NCBI GenBank assembly: GCA_028752905.1
Contig: JAQNBH010000002.1
Coordinates: 31,626,738 to 31,690,737, forward strand
DNA from: Cladorhizidae sp. MBARI D1340-BT2
Taxonomy: Eukaryota; Porifera; Demospongiae; Poecilosclerida; Cladorhizidae
Length of the DNA stretch: 64,000 bases
Direction of reading: 5' to 3'
Shown here: in pieces, positions 38,822-50,281 of the stretch
Layout: each line of letters starts with the position of its first letter
How positions within the stretch are numbered: position 1 is the stretch's first letter
Made by a program: the position numbers and the translations under genes
The notes under the pieces: generated by a model
What the model was told of the DNA's origin: nothing
The model's input: the letters and a program-made list of their open reading frames with translations, nothing else
Databases searched by the model: none

Positions 38822-39186
38822 TTGTATGTGTGTATGTGTGTGTATGTATGTGGTATACATGCATGTGTGTGTATGTGTATGTATGTATGTGATTTGTGTG
38901 CATATGTGTGTGTATGGTGCGTACATGTGTGTGTATGTATGTGGTGTGTGTATGAGTGTGTGTATGAGTGTGTGTATGTGCATGTATGTGTGTGTATGTA
39001 TGTGGTGTGTGCATTTGGTGTGTGTATGTATGTGGTGCGTGTATTTGGTGTTTGTATGTATGTGGTGTGTGTATTTGATATGTATGTGTGTGGTGTGCTT
39101 GTATGTGTGTGTATGTACGTGGTGTGTGTATTTGGTGTGTGTATGTATGTGGTGTGTGTGTTTGGTGTGTGTGGTGTGTGTTTGAT
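38822..39186. repeat. GT-rich microsatellite between B2 and A2
   Basis: Same repeat as 35705-36066. It passes without a break into the A2 unit, whose A1 counterpart begins at window position 1. Confidence 0.95.
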
Positions 39187-39454
39187 GTGCTCATGAAGTG
39201 CATTTGTGGGGCGCCTCACATGGAGGGGGTGGGACTCATTTTCAGTGAGGCAATATCGCATTTATTTGTGTGGGTGCACTGTTATATCATAACTCTCCTG
39301 GTGGAATCCCAGTATGTGTTTTTTGGTGTCATGACCTTTTTGCTTGGGTGTGGTTAGATATGACCCTCACAAATCAATCATTAGACTCCTTTGTTATAAA
39401 CAGAGAACTGTAAACAACTGAAAAAAACTGACCAAAAAAAATCATGGCAACGGC

Positions 39455-39850
39455 AAAGACAGTTAGTTGTCCGTGTCCCAGTGCAGCAAAAGGGTGCGAG
39501 TGAATGTGGTGTCTTTGGCTGCTATTGCAGTGCACCACATGACAGGGGTGACGCCATTGAAGATATGGATATGGAATTTGACTGTGAAAAAATACGAAGT
39601 CATATAATCGGTTGTGGAAAGTCCATTCCCTCTACTCCAAGGAAAGTATTTTCGAAGAGACAATGGCTACCCATATGCCACTATTGGCATCTATTTCTCT
39701 TGTAAGATGCTAGAAACATTTGGGAAAATGATCAAGTGAACCAATTGTGAGAGTGGTACAGTGTACCACTTACGGTGTGTAGGATTTGAGACCTCCTCAC
39801 TAACCAACAGCACTGAGCACTGGTTTTGCAGATATTATAATGCTTAGTTA
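39455..39850 (+). pseudogene. C48 protease plus PHD finger relic, copy A2
   Basis: Near-identical to 340-718. The frame from 39481 reads QQKGASECGVFGCYCS and continues through DFDCEKIRSHII. The PHD part is in another frame and lacks several Cys. A2 keeps a short TTGGGAAAATG segment that is altered in A1. Confidence 0.6.
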
Positions 39851-39889
39851 TATACTTTCAAAGATGTTTGTTCTTAGTGAGGACAAGTG

Positions 39890-40115
39890 AGATACAAGAT
39901 ACTGGATATTAAACCAGATACTGGATATTTATAGGAAGATACCAGACACTGGATATTAAACGAAGATACCAGATACTGGATATTAAACGAAGATACCAGA
40001 TACTGGATATTAAATGTAGATACCAGGTACTGGATATGAAACGAATATACCAGATACATGTACTGGATATTAAACGAAGATACCAGACACTGAAAGGAAG
40101 ATACCAGACACTGGG
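39890..40115. repeat. 27-bp tandem repeat in A2
   Basis: Same array as 770-1005 with one or two fewer bases or units. Confidence 0.85.
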
Positions 40116-40616
40116 GGTCACTAGATAGGAATGTCAGAAAATATTTCAACTTCCCATTCCATACACATATTGAATAAAATACTGAGTAACTCAATTTTAT
40201 AATTTTATTAATAACAACAATAATTATAATAACAATAATAATAACACAATAATAATAACAATATAACAATAATAAAAATAGTAACAATAACAACAATAAC
40301 AACAACAACATCGTCAACAACAACAACACATAAATAAGTGCAATTACACAAAAAGAAGTACACAATTAAATTAAAATGTCAACATTGTTCTTCAGTGATA
40401 TATATAGAGAGAGGTGGGGGTGCTGCAGCAGTTAGGGCACACTGGGTCTACCAATTCCTATGCCGTGAATCTCTTTTTTTGTTTTGTTATTTAAATATAT
40501 ATATATATATATATATATATTACATATCTTACAACAATTATACAATTAGCTAACATTTTACTAAATCGCTGATGATTAGTATATTCATTATAGCTATACA
40601 ATACATTGAATGTAAT

Positions 40617-40965
40617 GACATTGCCTCTTTGTACAGCCACAGATAATCGCTGGAGCAGAAATTGGAATACCTTCTCTGCTGCTTTATATCAGTTTGTCCC
40701 AGTTCCCTAAGGACTTTGAGCTAATGAGTCTCCATAGCAACTGATGCGAAAACAAAATTCCCGGTGAGGCAATAGTACTTGTCCTCCTTCTTCTCCTCAG
40801 CCATTGCACCAACAGTGCCTGAGGCACTGGTGGCATCAGCACTATAGACTCACCCAACATGTTAGGGAGGGTCACATCCCAGATCACGGGCTTGCCACAC
40901 TTCCTTGAGACCATGGTGACCCCATCCAGATGCTTTCCATCTCAACCTGATGGTTCAAGCCATTG
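40617..40965 (-). pseudogene. 5'-truncated R4-like LINE C-terminus, A2
   Basis: Counterpart of 1320-1690. The CGKPVIWDVTLPNML block is intact but a small deletion after it shifts the frame. It is older than the A duplication. Confidence 0.78.
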
Positions 40966-41329
40966 ACACCAGTATCCATAAAATTAATTTCACACCTAGA
41001 TAGTTTTTAACAATCAAGGTACAAGAACTCTACAGGTGGGTAGCATATCTAACCTAATTTGTGGTGTTCTGTTTGTCACTATACAGACATCCAGCACTAT
41101 ATCTAGATATATCAAGGTAGGCTCATCAAACTACTTTGAGGTTTTGAAGACCAAATATTTCAGTTGAACATTAAAGACATACAGCCTATTGAAGACAAAC
41201 CTCAAAGTAGTTTGATGTCAACTTAAAATAGTCAGACTTAAGGTTGGTTTCCTAGCTTAAGAAACATCCAGCACCTGAAATTGGGGATATCCAAGAGGTT
41301 AACTTCCTAGCTTTAGTGCCAAAAGCATC

Positions 41330-41571
41330 CCTAACCAGAGCGGTTCCATAAGGTGTATATATCCATAACCAGAGTGGTTCCATAAGTTCATAGATTTAGT
41401 GCTAAAAGCTTCCATAACCAGAGCGGTTCCATAAGGTCATAGATTTAGCATCCATACCAGAGCAGTTCCATAAGGTACAAAGACAAGAATTCAAAAACAA
41501 ACACCACGACGTGAAACATTATTATTATTATTATTAATACAGTATTAATATTATTAATAGTATTATTATTA

Positions 41572-41665
<94 letters not shown>
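41330..41665. repeat. 39-bp repeat and ATT microsatellite: empty site of the R4-like LINE
   Basis: A shorter array of CCAGAGCGGTTCCATAAG units runs to 41516, then (ATT)n to 41665, directly followed by TTTTTATAATTTGCAGGAG, which in A1 follows the microsatellite at 6431. The LINE, the 85-bp island and the TAA/TTA switch are all absent here. Confidence 0.9.
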
Positions 41666-41668
<3 letters not shown>

Positions 41669-42753
41669 TTTTATAATTTGCAGGAGTTAATTAGGTGTTA
41701 ATGGACTCTGATATTGCCTATTGTTATTTTTTAAATTTTTTATTGTTATTATTTTTAGCCCTCTTAATTCAGCCTGTTAATTCAGCCTGTTAAAAGAAGT
41801 CACTCTAATTGTATATAGGCTCGGCTTTCTTCAAGGAGTTGGGGTGCTACCTGATGAGAACTCACATCAACATCTTTCCAGAGGATTTCCGTGGCGGTGC
41901 AACGAGGGAACGCTGCTTCTGTTGGGATCTTGTTACCCAGTGTGTGTGCGTGTGTGTGCGGGGGGGAAGGGGAGTGGGAGGATGTGGAATGTCTCCATAT
42001 TATATATATAGGGTTTTTGTTATTTATATACGTAATACAGATCTTGTATATATTCCTATATAATTATATAGCATTTGTGAAAGAAAAAGAAAGAACAATA
42101 AATTTATTTTATTTTAATCTCTTCACACAATAATAAACAATCAATAATAACAACAACAACAATAGGTAGTCATGACAATAACAATACTATAACAATTTTA
42201 TCATTATTACTTTCTTACTATTATTTCTATATAAATTAATCTTTTTAGTTCATTAACACCTAATTAACACATGCTAAAATTTAGAAAGGAAAGGAAAATA
42301 TTATATTTAATCAAGTTCCTCAACCCTGCTCATCATGGCCGACACCTCCTATATATATACTTGCCCTTATTAAACCCTACCCATCAAATTGTAATGATAA
42401 GCATCATGCATGTACATATAATTATGATGATCAGTTATAAGGATCTGAACCAGGTGCAGTCCTTCACATAATATATACACACACATTTTTGTTAAACAAA
42501 ACATGGTTGCTGATGCCTGACCACAATTGAAATTGTGGAACGACTCCAATCATTCACTCCGATTATGACGATGCCAGTAGTCATGGCAACATAGCATAAT
42601 TTTTCATGTCACATATTTTATATCCAACGATTATTCATAAATAAAAATATCAAGTAACAATTGATTCACGGAATGTTTGGAAGAACACAACAATAAGAGT
42701 GCAACACAAATACTAAATATGGTCTAAAGTATAACATCGTGGATGCTATATAC
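41666..42753. other. Non-coding spacer downstream of the GIMAP-like gene, A2
   Basis: Counterpart of 6435-7529 with small indels. No supported gene. Confidence 0.6.
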
Positions 42754-44091
42754 TTAATTTTGAAATCTCACGAGACATTCCTCCATTGTCAAGTATTCCG
42801 ACAAGAGCTTCTCAATCTCCACCTTCTTCTGATGGATACTTTCAACGAGCTTCTGTACTTCGACTGTGCACTCCGAATGCCTCTGCTTGCTGTTCTCGTA
42901 CTCTTGTTTTGCTGTCGTTTGCTTATTCTCTATGCTGGCCACATCCCCTTTTAACCTCTGGACGTCCTCCCGAAACTTGTCGCAGTTGTAAACGTAGAGC
43001 TTCACTTCAGCGAAGAGCCCACGCATGAACTTACCCTTAACTAAACCTTCGACGCGATGATCAGTCACTTTATTTTGTTGGACCCACCTGCACTTACCGT
43101 TTGTCCAGTACAATATATTCTGAATGGGCCAATCGGACTCCAGCTGAAAGCGCCGTGACAGAATCCGAAAGAACTTCCATCTATCACTCACAGACCAAAC
43201 AGCGGATTCCACCAAATTCTTTGTGTCCTTCGTCTGGAGATCCTCATGCAACTGCGCTATCTCCTTTTGAACACCTTCGAGCTTTTGTGAGCAATCTTGC
43301 ACCCGTAACTTGGCAGTGGCTGCATTTTTGCCTGCCTGTTGTAGCCTATCCTTGTAGGCCTCTGCTTCCCCTTCCAGCCTTGCAGCTAATAGCTTATCGG
43401 ATGTAATGATTGCATCAGTCTTGGCCACCATCAGGTTTTTGGTCTGCATCGAGGAGAAGGTGAATATGTGGCGGATAATGCTTTCTCTCATCGACAAATT
43501 TACGTCCATTTCATCACTTCTTAAAGGCAAGCAATCGATTGCAAAGACCTTTGGCATGTATTTGACACCTGCCACTGCCACAAGCTCAGCGACGATGTTC
43601 TTTCTGATTTCTTCCTCTTCGATGCCCTGCAGTGCTCGTAAACTCTTTGACCTCTCATCACTGGCATAATCAGTCATCACTATGATGAGATTCGTGTCAA
43701 ACACATGAGGAAGAAGCTTGGAGTAATACTTGACACTGGCTTTGTAAGGTGTGTCTATCTTGGAAGAAAACTTGACCACAAAAATGCACACTCGTATCTC
43801 GCCAACCGTATGTAACGCCTTGATAATGTCGATCATGTGTCCGATATCTTTCTCATCGTCCTCGAATATCCCTGGCGTGTCTATGACGGTGAGTGGTGAA
43901 TTGTCCAGTCCTTCCAAGTAGATGTCTACATCAAAGGTGGAACTCAGCACGCACTGCGTTTCAGGCATGTTGGTTCTGGCTGTGATGAACGTTTGCTGTT
44001 GTCCAAATATGTGTTCTTTGTCAGGGTTGAGGAGAAAGTTTCCCAGGGTACTCTTGCCGTTACCTGTGGAGCCGATCAATAGTACAGCCAT
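42754..44091 (-). CDS. AIG1/GIMAP-like GTPase with C-terminal coiled coils, copy A2
   Basis: 445 codons, collinear with 7530-8867. Relative to A1, the changes are R32Q, E54D, T201M, D259A, H346R, L360F, S389N and M441V, plus four synonymous changes. The P-loop (7-14), DTPG (71-74) and VMTD (138-141) are identical, so both should bind nucleotide if the family rule holds. Changes are spread over the linker and coiled coils rather than the nucleotide site. The 5' leader has an extra few bases (CTAGTTA) between TTTCTAG and the ATG compared with A1. Both copies are open, so neither is a pseudogene on this evidence. Confidence 0.88.
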   Translation of the reverse strand: MAVLLIGSTGNGKSTLGNFLLNPDKEHIFGQQQTFITARTNMPETQCVLSSTFDVDIYLEGLDNSPLTVIDTPGIFEDDEKDIGHMIDIIKALHTVGEIRVCIFVVKFSSKIDTPYKASVKYYSKLLPHVFDTNLIIVMTDYASDERSKSLRALQGIEEEEIRKNIVAELVAVAGVKYMPKVFAIDCLPLRSDEMDVNLSMRESIIRHIFTFSSMQTKNLMVAKTDAIITSDKLLAARLEGEAEAYKDRLQQAGKNAATAKLRVQDCSQKLEGVQKEIAQLHEDLQTKDTKNLVESAVWSVSDRWKFFRILSRRFQLESDWPIQNILYWTNGKCRWVQQNKVTDHRVEGLVKGKFMRGLFAEVKLYVYNCDKFREDVQRLKGDVASIENKQTTAKQEYENSKQRHSECTVEVQKLVESIHQKKVEIEKLLSEYLTMEECLVRFQN

Positions 44092-45274
44092 CTTGCTAGC
44101 GGAACACTGACTAATAACTAGCTAGAAATAAAATGCCCCGCATTAATTCTCTCCCCGTGCTAAGCACTGCTACGGATCCAAACTGCTGGTACCAAACGAC
44201 TAGGTAATGAGTTTAGTGTAATAGCGGTAACGACCAACAACAGAAGAGTTTTTTTTGTTGTTTCTAAATATGAACCATACTGTGTGTACAGATTGGCCAT
44301 ATTTAGAACAGCGATCATCAGTGCAACATAAAAAGGTGTAAATGAAGCCAAGTTTGCTAGACTTCCTACACATTCCAGAATGCTCGGCAACAAAACCCAG
44401 TGTGGTCGTCAATAAGTACGCGCATAAGGTGACCCGAGTGGGGTCAATTCTCCTGTGTAGCAGTCGCTGGAATGGAAAGTTGGAATTTGAGAGCCTAACC
44501 CCCCCCCCCCCCCCCCCCCCCCATCCCTCTCACTCCCAAGGAGCTCACTAGATGGGATAATGTTAGCTATCCGAAGCCATCCTGACGCAACCGACAAATA
44601 TTAACCTTAATTAAAGAGATGCACATAACTAGTAGTGAAATGACGACAGTCCATCACCAAAGACTGGTGTAGCTGTGTTTATGCTCTACTAACAAGCACG
44701 GGCATTTCTAGGATACCACCACTTAATACCACCACTTAAAAACAGGCAAAACGTTTTCAAGGTGTATATATAACGCACACATTCTTCAATTCTCATTCCT
44801 TGCTTTCTAAGCCAGCTATAAAGTGACCAGCTGGTGACATTTCCTGTGGTTATGTCTGTTAAATGTGCAAATTTCTTAAGTAACTTCAAAGGTTTCTCAG
44901 AAATGAAAATTGATCGTAATCGAATCTATGAATTATGAATGTGTTGTTCCCTTTGAAATAGCATCATAACTCTGGCTGTGACCTGAAACCAATTAAGAAA
45001 TATTTGTCTAGTATAGAATAACCTTCAAAATGTGTCAAGTGCATTTATAGTAGAACATTAGCCACAAAGCCTGGAACAAAGCCTGGAACATGGAACACAA
45101 TAAAAATAATATTTAAAAATGAGGTGAAATCTAATTAGAAACAATCACACACAATAGAATTATTATTGATCAGATTGATCAGATAGAAAAATTGCAGAAA
45201 GTGAGGTGAAACTTAATTAGAGACAGTAATGATGTGCACACACTCGCAATGGGATTGTAAGAAGTGTTAGTAAT
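44092..45274. other. 5' flank of the GIMAP-like gene (A2) and a non-coding stretch
   Basis: Up to 44615 this matches A1, including a C-homopolymer of about 22 at 44500-44521. From 44616 to 45274 the sequence is unique and AT-rich with no supported feature. It includes the 3' side of the RING gene, which ends at 45275. Confidence 0.5.
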
Positions 45275-45441
45275 TCACACTCGGAAGGCATGGACTACTC
45301 GAGTCACATACTGTCTACAAATGGGACACTCGGACAGCTGTCGACCACACTTCACACAAGTCAGCATGTGACCACACTCAAGAAGCACACAATCCACCGG
45401 AGCGTCCATGCAGACCTTGCACAAGTATGAAGATTCAGCAT
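45275..45441 (-). CDS. Last exon of an RNF34/RFFL-like RING E3 ligase
   Basis: Minus strand. An acceptor CCCTCGCAG lies directly before 45441, so the exon starts in phase 1, inside a codon, and reads [12 protein letters not shown] and on to VVHAFRV then stop. The RING is C3HC4: CKVC, then [11 protein letters not shown], and CPIC. The spacing, the CVLLECGHM segment and the CPICRQYV end are those of the RNF34/RFFL (CARP) family, whose RING sits at the extreme C-terminus. In that family it is an E3 ubiquitin ligase acting with a FYVE-like zinc finger at membranes. Upstream exons should lie at higher coordinates. I could not find them, and the 29-bp minisatellite occupies the adjacent 2.1 kb. Confidence 0.8.
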
Positions 45442-45599
45442 CTGCGAGGGACAAGGGAGGGAGTAGAGGATGAGGACAGGGGAGAAGAAAGGAAGGGGAG
45501 GAGAGGGGTTGAGAGGAAGAGTAGACGAGAGAGGGAAGGATCACATGACAACTAATAAAGAAGCTTCAGTGTGGAATATACAACCAAGGTGCTGTTTAA

Positions 45600-47765
45600 T
45601 TAGAACATACAACAAAGGTGCTGTTTAATTAGAACATACAACTAGGGTGCTGTTCAGACAACTAAGATGCTGCTTTAATTAGAAGAGACAACTAAGATGC
45701 TGCTTAATTAGAAGAGACAACTAAGATGCTGCTTAATTAGAAGAGACAACTAAGATGCTGCTTAATTAGAAGAGACAACTAAGATGCTGCTTAATTAGAA
45801 GAGACAACTAAGATGCTGCTTAATTAGAAGAGACAACTAAGATGCTGCTTAATTAGAAGACAACTAAGATGCTGCTTAATTAGAAGAGACAACTACGATG
45901 CTGCTTAATTAGAAGAGACAACTAAGATGCTGCTTAATTAGAAGAGACAAATAAGATGCTGCTTAATTAGAAGAGACAACTAAGATGCTGCTTAATTAGA
46001 AGAGACAACTAAGATGCTGCTTAATTAGAAGAGACAACTAAGATGCTGCTTAATTAGAAGAGACAACTAAGATGCTGCTTAATTAGAAGAGACAACTAAG
46101 ATGCTGCTTAATTAGAAGAGACAACTAAGATGCTGCTTAATTAGAAGAGACAACTAAGATGCTGCTTAATTAGAAGAGACAACTAAGATGCTGCTTAATT
46201 AGAAGAGACAACTAAGATGCTGCTTAATTAGAAGAGACAACTAAGATGCTGCTTAATTAGAAGAGACAACTACGATGCTGCTTAATTAGAAGAGACAACT
46301 AAGATGCTGCTTAATTAGAAGAGACAACTAAGATGCTGCTTAATTAGAAGAGACAACTAAGATGCTGCTTAATTAGAAGAGACAACTAAGATGCTGCTTA
46401 ATTAGAAGAGACAACTAAGATGCTGCTTAATTAGAAGAGACAACTAAGATGCTGCTTAATTAGAAGAGACAACTAAGATGCTGCTTAATTAGAAGAGACA
46501 ACTAAGATGCTGCTTAATTAGAAGAGACAACTAAGATGCTGCTTAATTAGAAGAGACAACTAAGATGCTGCTTAATTAGAAGAGACAACTAAGATGCTGC
46601 TTAATTAGAAGAGACAACTAAGATGCTGCTTAATTAGAAGAGACAACTAAGATGCTGCTTAATTAGAAGAGACAACTAAGATGCTGCTTAATTAGAAGAG
46701 ACAACTAAGATGCTGCTTAATTAGAAGAGACAACTAAGATGCTGCTTAATTAGAAGAGACAACTAAGATGCTGCTTAATTAGAAGAGACAACTAAGATGC
46801 TGCTTAATTAGAAGAGACAACTACGATGCTGCTTAATTAGAAGAGACAACTAAGATGCTGCTTAATTAGAAGAGACAACTAAGATGCTGCTTAATTAGAA
46901 GAGACAACTAAGATGCTGCTTAATTAGAAGAGACAACTAAGATGCTGCTTAATTAGAAGAGACAACTAAGATGCTGCTTAATTAGAAGAGACAACTAAGA
47001 TGCTGCTTAATTAGAAGAGACAACTAAGATGCTGCTTAATTAGAAGAGACAACTAAGATGCTGCTTAATTAGAAGAGACAACTAAGATGCTGCTTAATTA
47101 GAAGAGACAACTAAGATGCTGCTTAATTAGAAGAGACAACTAAGATGCTGCTTAATTAGAAGAGACAACTAAGATGCTGCTTAATTAGAAGACAACTAAG
47201 ATGCTGCTTAATTAGAAGAGACAACTAAGATGCTGCTTAATTAGAAGAGACAACTAAGATGCTGCTTAATTAGAAGAGACAACTAAGATGCTGCTTAATT
47301 AGAAGAGACAACTAAGATGCTGCTTAATTAGAAGAGACAACTAAGATGCTGCTTAATTAGAAGAGACAACTAAGATGCTGCTTAATTAGAAGACAACTAA
47401 GATGCTGCTTAATTAGAAGAGACAACTACGATGCTGCTTAATTAGAAGAGACAACTAAGATGCTGCTTAATTAGAAGAGACAACTAAGATGCTGCTTAAT
47501 TAGAAGAGACAACTAAGATGCTGCTTAATTAGAAGAGACAACTAAGATGCTGCTTAATTAGAAGAGACAACTAAGATGCTGCTTAATTAGAAGAGACAAC
47601 TAAGATGCTGCTTAATTAGAAGAGACAACTACGATGCTGCTTAATTAGAAGAGACAACTAAGATGCTGCTTAATTAGAAGAGACAACTAAGATGCTGCTT
47701 AATTAGAAGAGACAACTAAGATGCTGCTTAATTAGAAGAGACAACTAAGATGCTGTTCAATTAGA
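45600..47765. repeat. 29-bp minisatellite, about 73 copies
   Basis: Head-to-tail units of ACAACTAAGATGCTGC then TTAATTAGAAGAG (29 bp), very uniform over 2.1 kb. A few units are 27 bp (lacking AG), and a C variant (ACTACGATG) recurs at intervals. The left edge grades into longer, degenerate units (GAACATACAACAAAGGTGCT). It probably lies in an intron of the RING gene. No unique spacers, so not a CRISPR. Confidence 0.97.
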
Positions 47766-48796
47766 ACACACAACTAAGAAACACACTTTGTAACTTCGAA
47801 ACAAAAAGGGTTAATTCCTTGCATAAGATATTTAGGGAAAAATGTACTTTTTGAAAAGCGAGTGTTTATACTCGAACCTTTCCAAGGCACGTGCCAAGGT
47901 GATCTAATAATGCTGGCATCTATTGGAAAAAACGTCTAACCATGGTAACTATATATTTCTACCATTCGTCAAAATACGGAAAAAAATATTGCACTAGTGG
48001 CTAAAACTATGTGCATGTAACCTTCCTGTGTAATGAACCCGTGGCAGTGATAACTCAGGCACACATTCTATTGGACGAAGTACTCCTGAACACTGAGCTA
48101 GGTTGTTGCTTGCCCTTAGTGAACATGTACGCTTTGAGCATGTCCATTATGCACGCTTTCTCAAGTTGCTGCACTTTCTGCATCTTCTTGAAGTTAGCTG
48201 GTTTACAGAGATGTAGTTTTTTTAATTAAGTTAGCTGATTTACAGAGATGCTTCTTCTTCAAGCCAGTGAGCTGATTTGCAGTGATGAACTGCACAGATG
48301 CCCTATAGACAATGCTCTCAACATATGGGCCTGGGAAGATCTAGACAGGGCGGTGGGCCCCCGACAGTCGTACACTAATAGTACACGGCTTCACCTTGGA
48401 AGTACACGGACGGCTTCATCCCCACCTTGCAATAATACCACATCTGGAGTTAATTACTCCAATAATCAATTTTCAAGTGCTCACTGGGGGTTAGCTGTTT
48501 CATGTCGTAGCTCAAAGGCAACACACTCAAACAAACTTTCAGGACATTGTCTATAGCCACCACAGGTGCCAATATAATAATAATAATAATAATAATAATT
48601 AATAGTCATCATCAAATATTTTGATAACGGTATTTAGGAGGGAGTTTCCAAATCAGAGCAATATATATACAATCACCGTCAAGACTTTCATCTCAAAATT
48701 CAGATGGTGGGCTCTATGTAAAGTGGATACATGCATCATGAAACAGGCACAGGTAATGCTAACCGGCAGTATAATGAATTCTGTTAATTTAATAGT
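47766..48796. other. Stretch with no recognised gene
   Basis: Short plus-strand ORFs at 48011-48229 and 48248-48556 have no domain or supporting splice context. A brief AAT repeat is near 48575-48600. If the RING gene continues to the right, one of its exons may be here, but I could not identify it. Confidence 0.35.
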
Positions 48797-48926
48797 CAGG
48801 GTTTCATTTAGAAAATTGTCCTGGGGGGGGGGGGGGGGGGGGGGGGGCATGATGGTTAATGATGTGACAACGTTTCTAATGAAATTTAAATTTCCAAGGG
48901 GGAGGGGGGGGCTAAATGAAACCCTG
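48797..48926. mobile_element. 130-bp MITE, CAGGGTTTCATTTAG ends
   Basis: Perfect 15-bp inverted ends (CAGGGTTTCATTTAG and its complement), flanked by ATAGT on both sides (5-bp target duplication). The interior is mostly G runs. Ends and TSD size fit a non-autonomous hAT-type element, and the same family is at 53599-53779. The start of the hAT relic at 19518 shares the first CAGGGTTTCAT. Confidence 0.85.
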
Positions 48927-49984
48927 ATAGTGTGTGCCGGGCAAGGGATGCTTCAGCTGTTCTTGTTCCTGATCCTCAAGTTTTATAAACATTTATAAAG
49001 TCATCGATTCAAGTCTGCAGCAAATGCCCCGCCATCTCTTAGCTTCCCTCTAGAAGCTTCATGTACGACTTCAGCTGCGTCCAACCACTAGTGGGGGGTG
49101 GGGCACTTACACTACATACTCGACCACATGTACTTCACACTTGTCATGTATAGAGAAAGCAACTGGAAGATGTCAGCCATTGCCTTTATGTAGTTCAATT
49201 TCGTGTTGCTGGAAATACAACTGAAGATTTACGACATTTCACTGGCCAGAGTAACTGCTGACAAGTGTCACATCTAGCAGTGCCTATCCATGGCTCTCTG
49301 ACTACACACATATGGCTACATACACCTTAGATACCGGATTTCCTCGAATGGTTACCATGGTTTCAAATAGTTCCAGGCGTCCTAGTCACGTTTAGTACAA
49401 GCCAACAAACGCTAGCACAAAGAAATTGAATATAGTGAGGGGGCAAGGGGTCCCGAAGAAGCTTGTAAGAGAGAGTCACTCGAGTTCTGACCTCCTCGAT
49501 TTCCAGCTTGAAAGTGAGCCCAGCTGTTTGTGAGTGGGCTCCATCTGCCACCACTCCCTGTTTTGGGCAGGGAATTTCTTCAATCTCCGCTGGGAGGATG
49601 TTCTCGACCCTTTCAGCTTGGAATTGAAATTTATCCGGAATGGTGTGAGACTTGCACATGTGCAAATACATGTATACAACTTGAGGGCAAATACCAAATA
49701 CTATTCGAGGAAATGTGGTGTAGATGATGCAAGATGGTGTGAGCCTGTCGACTAAACCTTTCCTAGAACATTGAGGGGCGGTCCCTAGACACCAGAGGTT
49801 ATCCAAGCGAGGGCAAATACAACACGCATCCTTCCAGAAATTGGCACTGGGGCTCTTCTAAGCTTTCAGGATTATGACCAATACATCGGAATATAAGTAT
49901 TCCAGGAACAGAACTTCCCCACCTTACCCAGCAACCAGACCATTATGATGTGCTGTATTGCCTATCACTCAGTCCTCATCTCCC
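48927..49984. other. Stretch with one unassigned ORF
   Basis: A 147-codon minus-strand frame (49363-49806; contains PDKFQFQAERVENILPAEIE and TRVTLSYKLLRDP) and overlapping plus frames are open. I recognise no domain, and composition does not favour one strand. Could include an exon of an unknown gene. Confidence 0.25.
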
Positions 49985-50281
49985 CCAACAGCTACATGTC
50001 AACATTACTGCCCCCCAACAGCTACATGTCAACACTGACCCCCCAACAGCTACATGTCAACATTACTGCCCCCCCAACAGCTACTGTACATGTCAACATT
50101 ACTGCCCCCCAACAGCTACATGTCAACACTGACCCCCCAACAGCTACTGTACATGTCAACATTACTGCCCCCCAACAGCTACATGTCAACACTGACCCCC
50201 CAACAGCTACTGTACATGTCAACATTACTGCCCCCCAACAGCTACATGTCAACACTGACCCCCAACAGCTACATGTCAATA
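49985..50281. repeat. ACAGCTACATGTCAAC minisatellite
   Basis: About ten units of 26-36 bp alternating CAACAGCTACATGTCAACA with TTACTGCCCCC or CTGACCCCC, some with an extra CTGT inside (CTACTGTACATG). Both strands are open in places, which is a repeat effect. Confidence 0.92.

Larger units (their letters stand above)
36085..39186. repeat. Tandem duplication unit B2 (hAT-free)
   Basis: Direct repeat of B1 with a few percent difference. It lacks the hAT and therefore serves as its empty site. It runs straight into unit A2 through the shared GT-rich microsatellite. Confidence 0.93.
39135..44615. repeat. Segmental duplication copy A2
   Basis: Counterpart of 1-9393 without the R4-like LINE. Homology ends at about 44615, where the A1 sequence switches to LINE-B. 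The GTPase coding part is about 99.1% identical between copies (12 differences in 1,338 bp), and the flanks differ more by indels. Confidence 0.92.

Noticed and set aside
45600..47765. CRISPR-like direct repeat array
   Set aside because: Pure head-to-tail units with no unique spacers in an animal-type context: a minisatellite.
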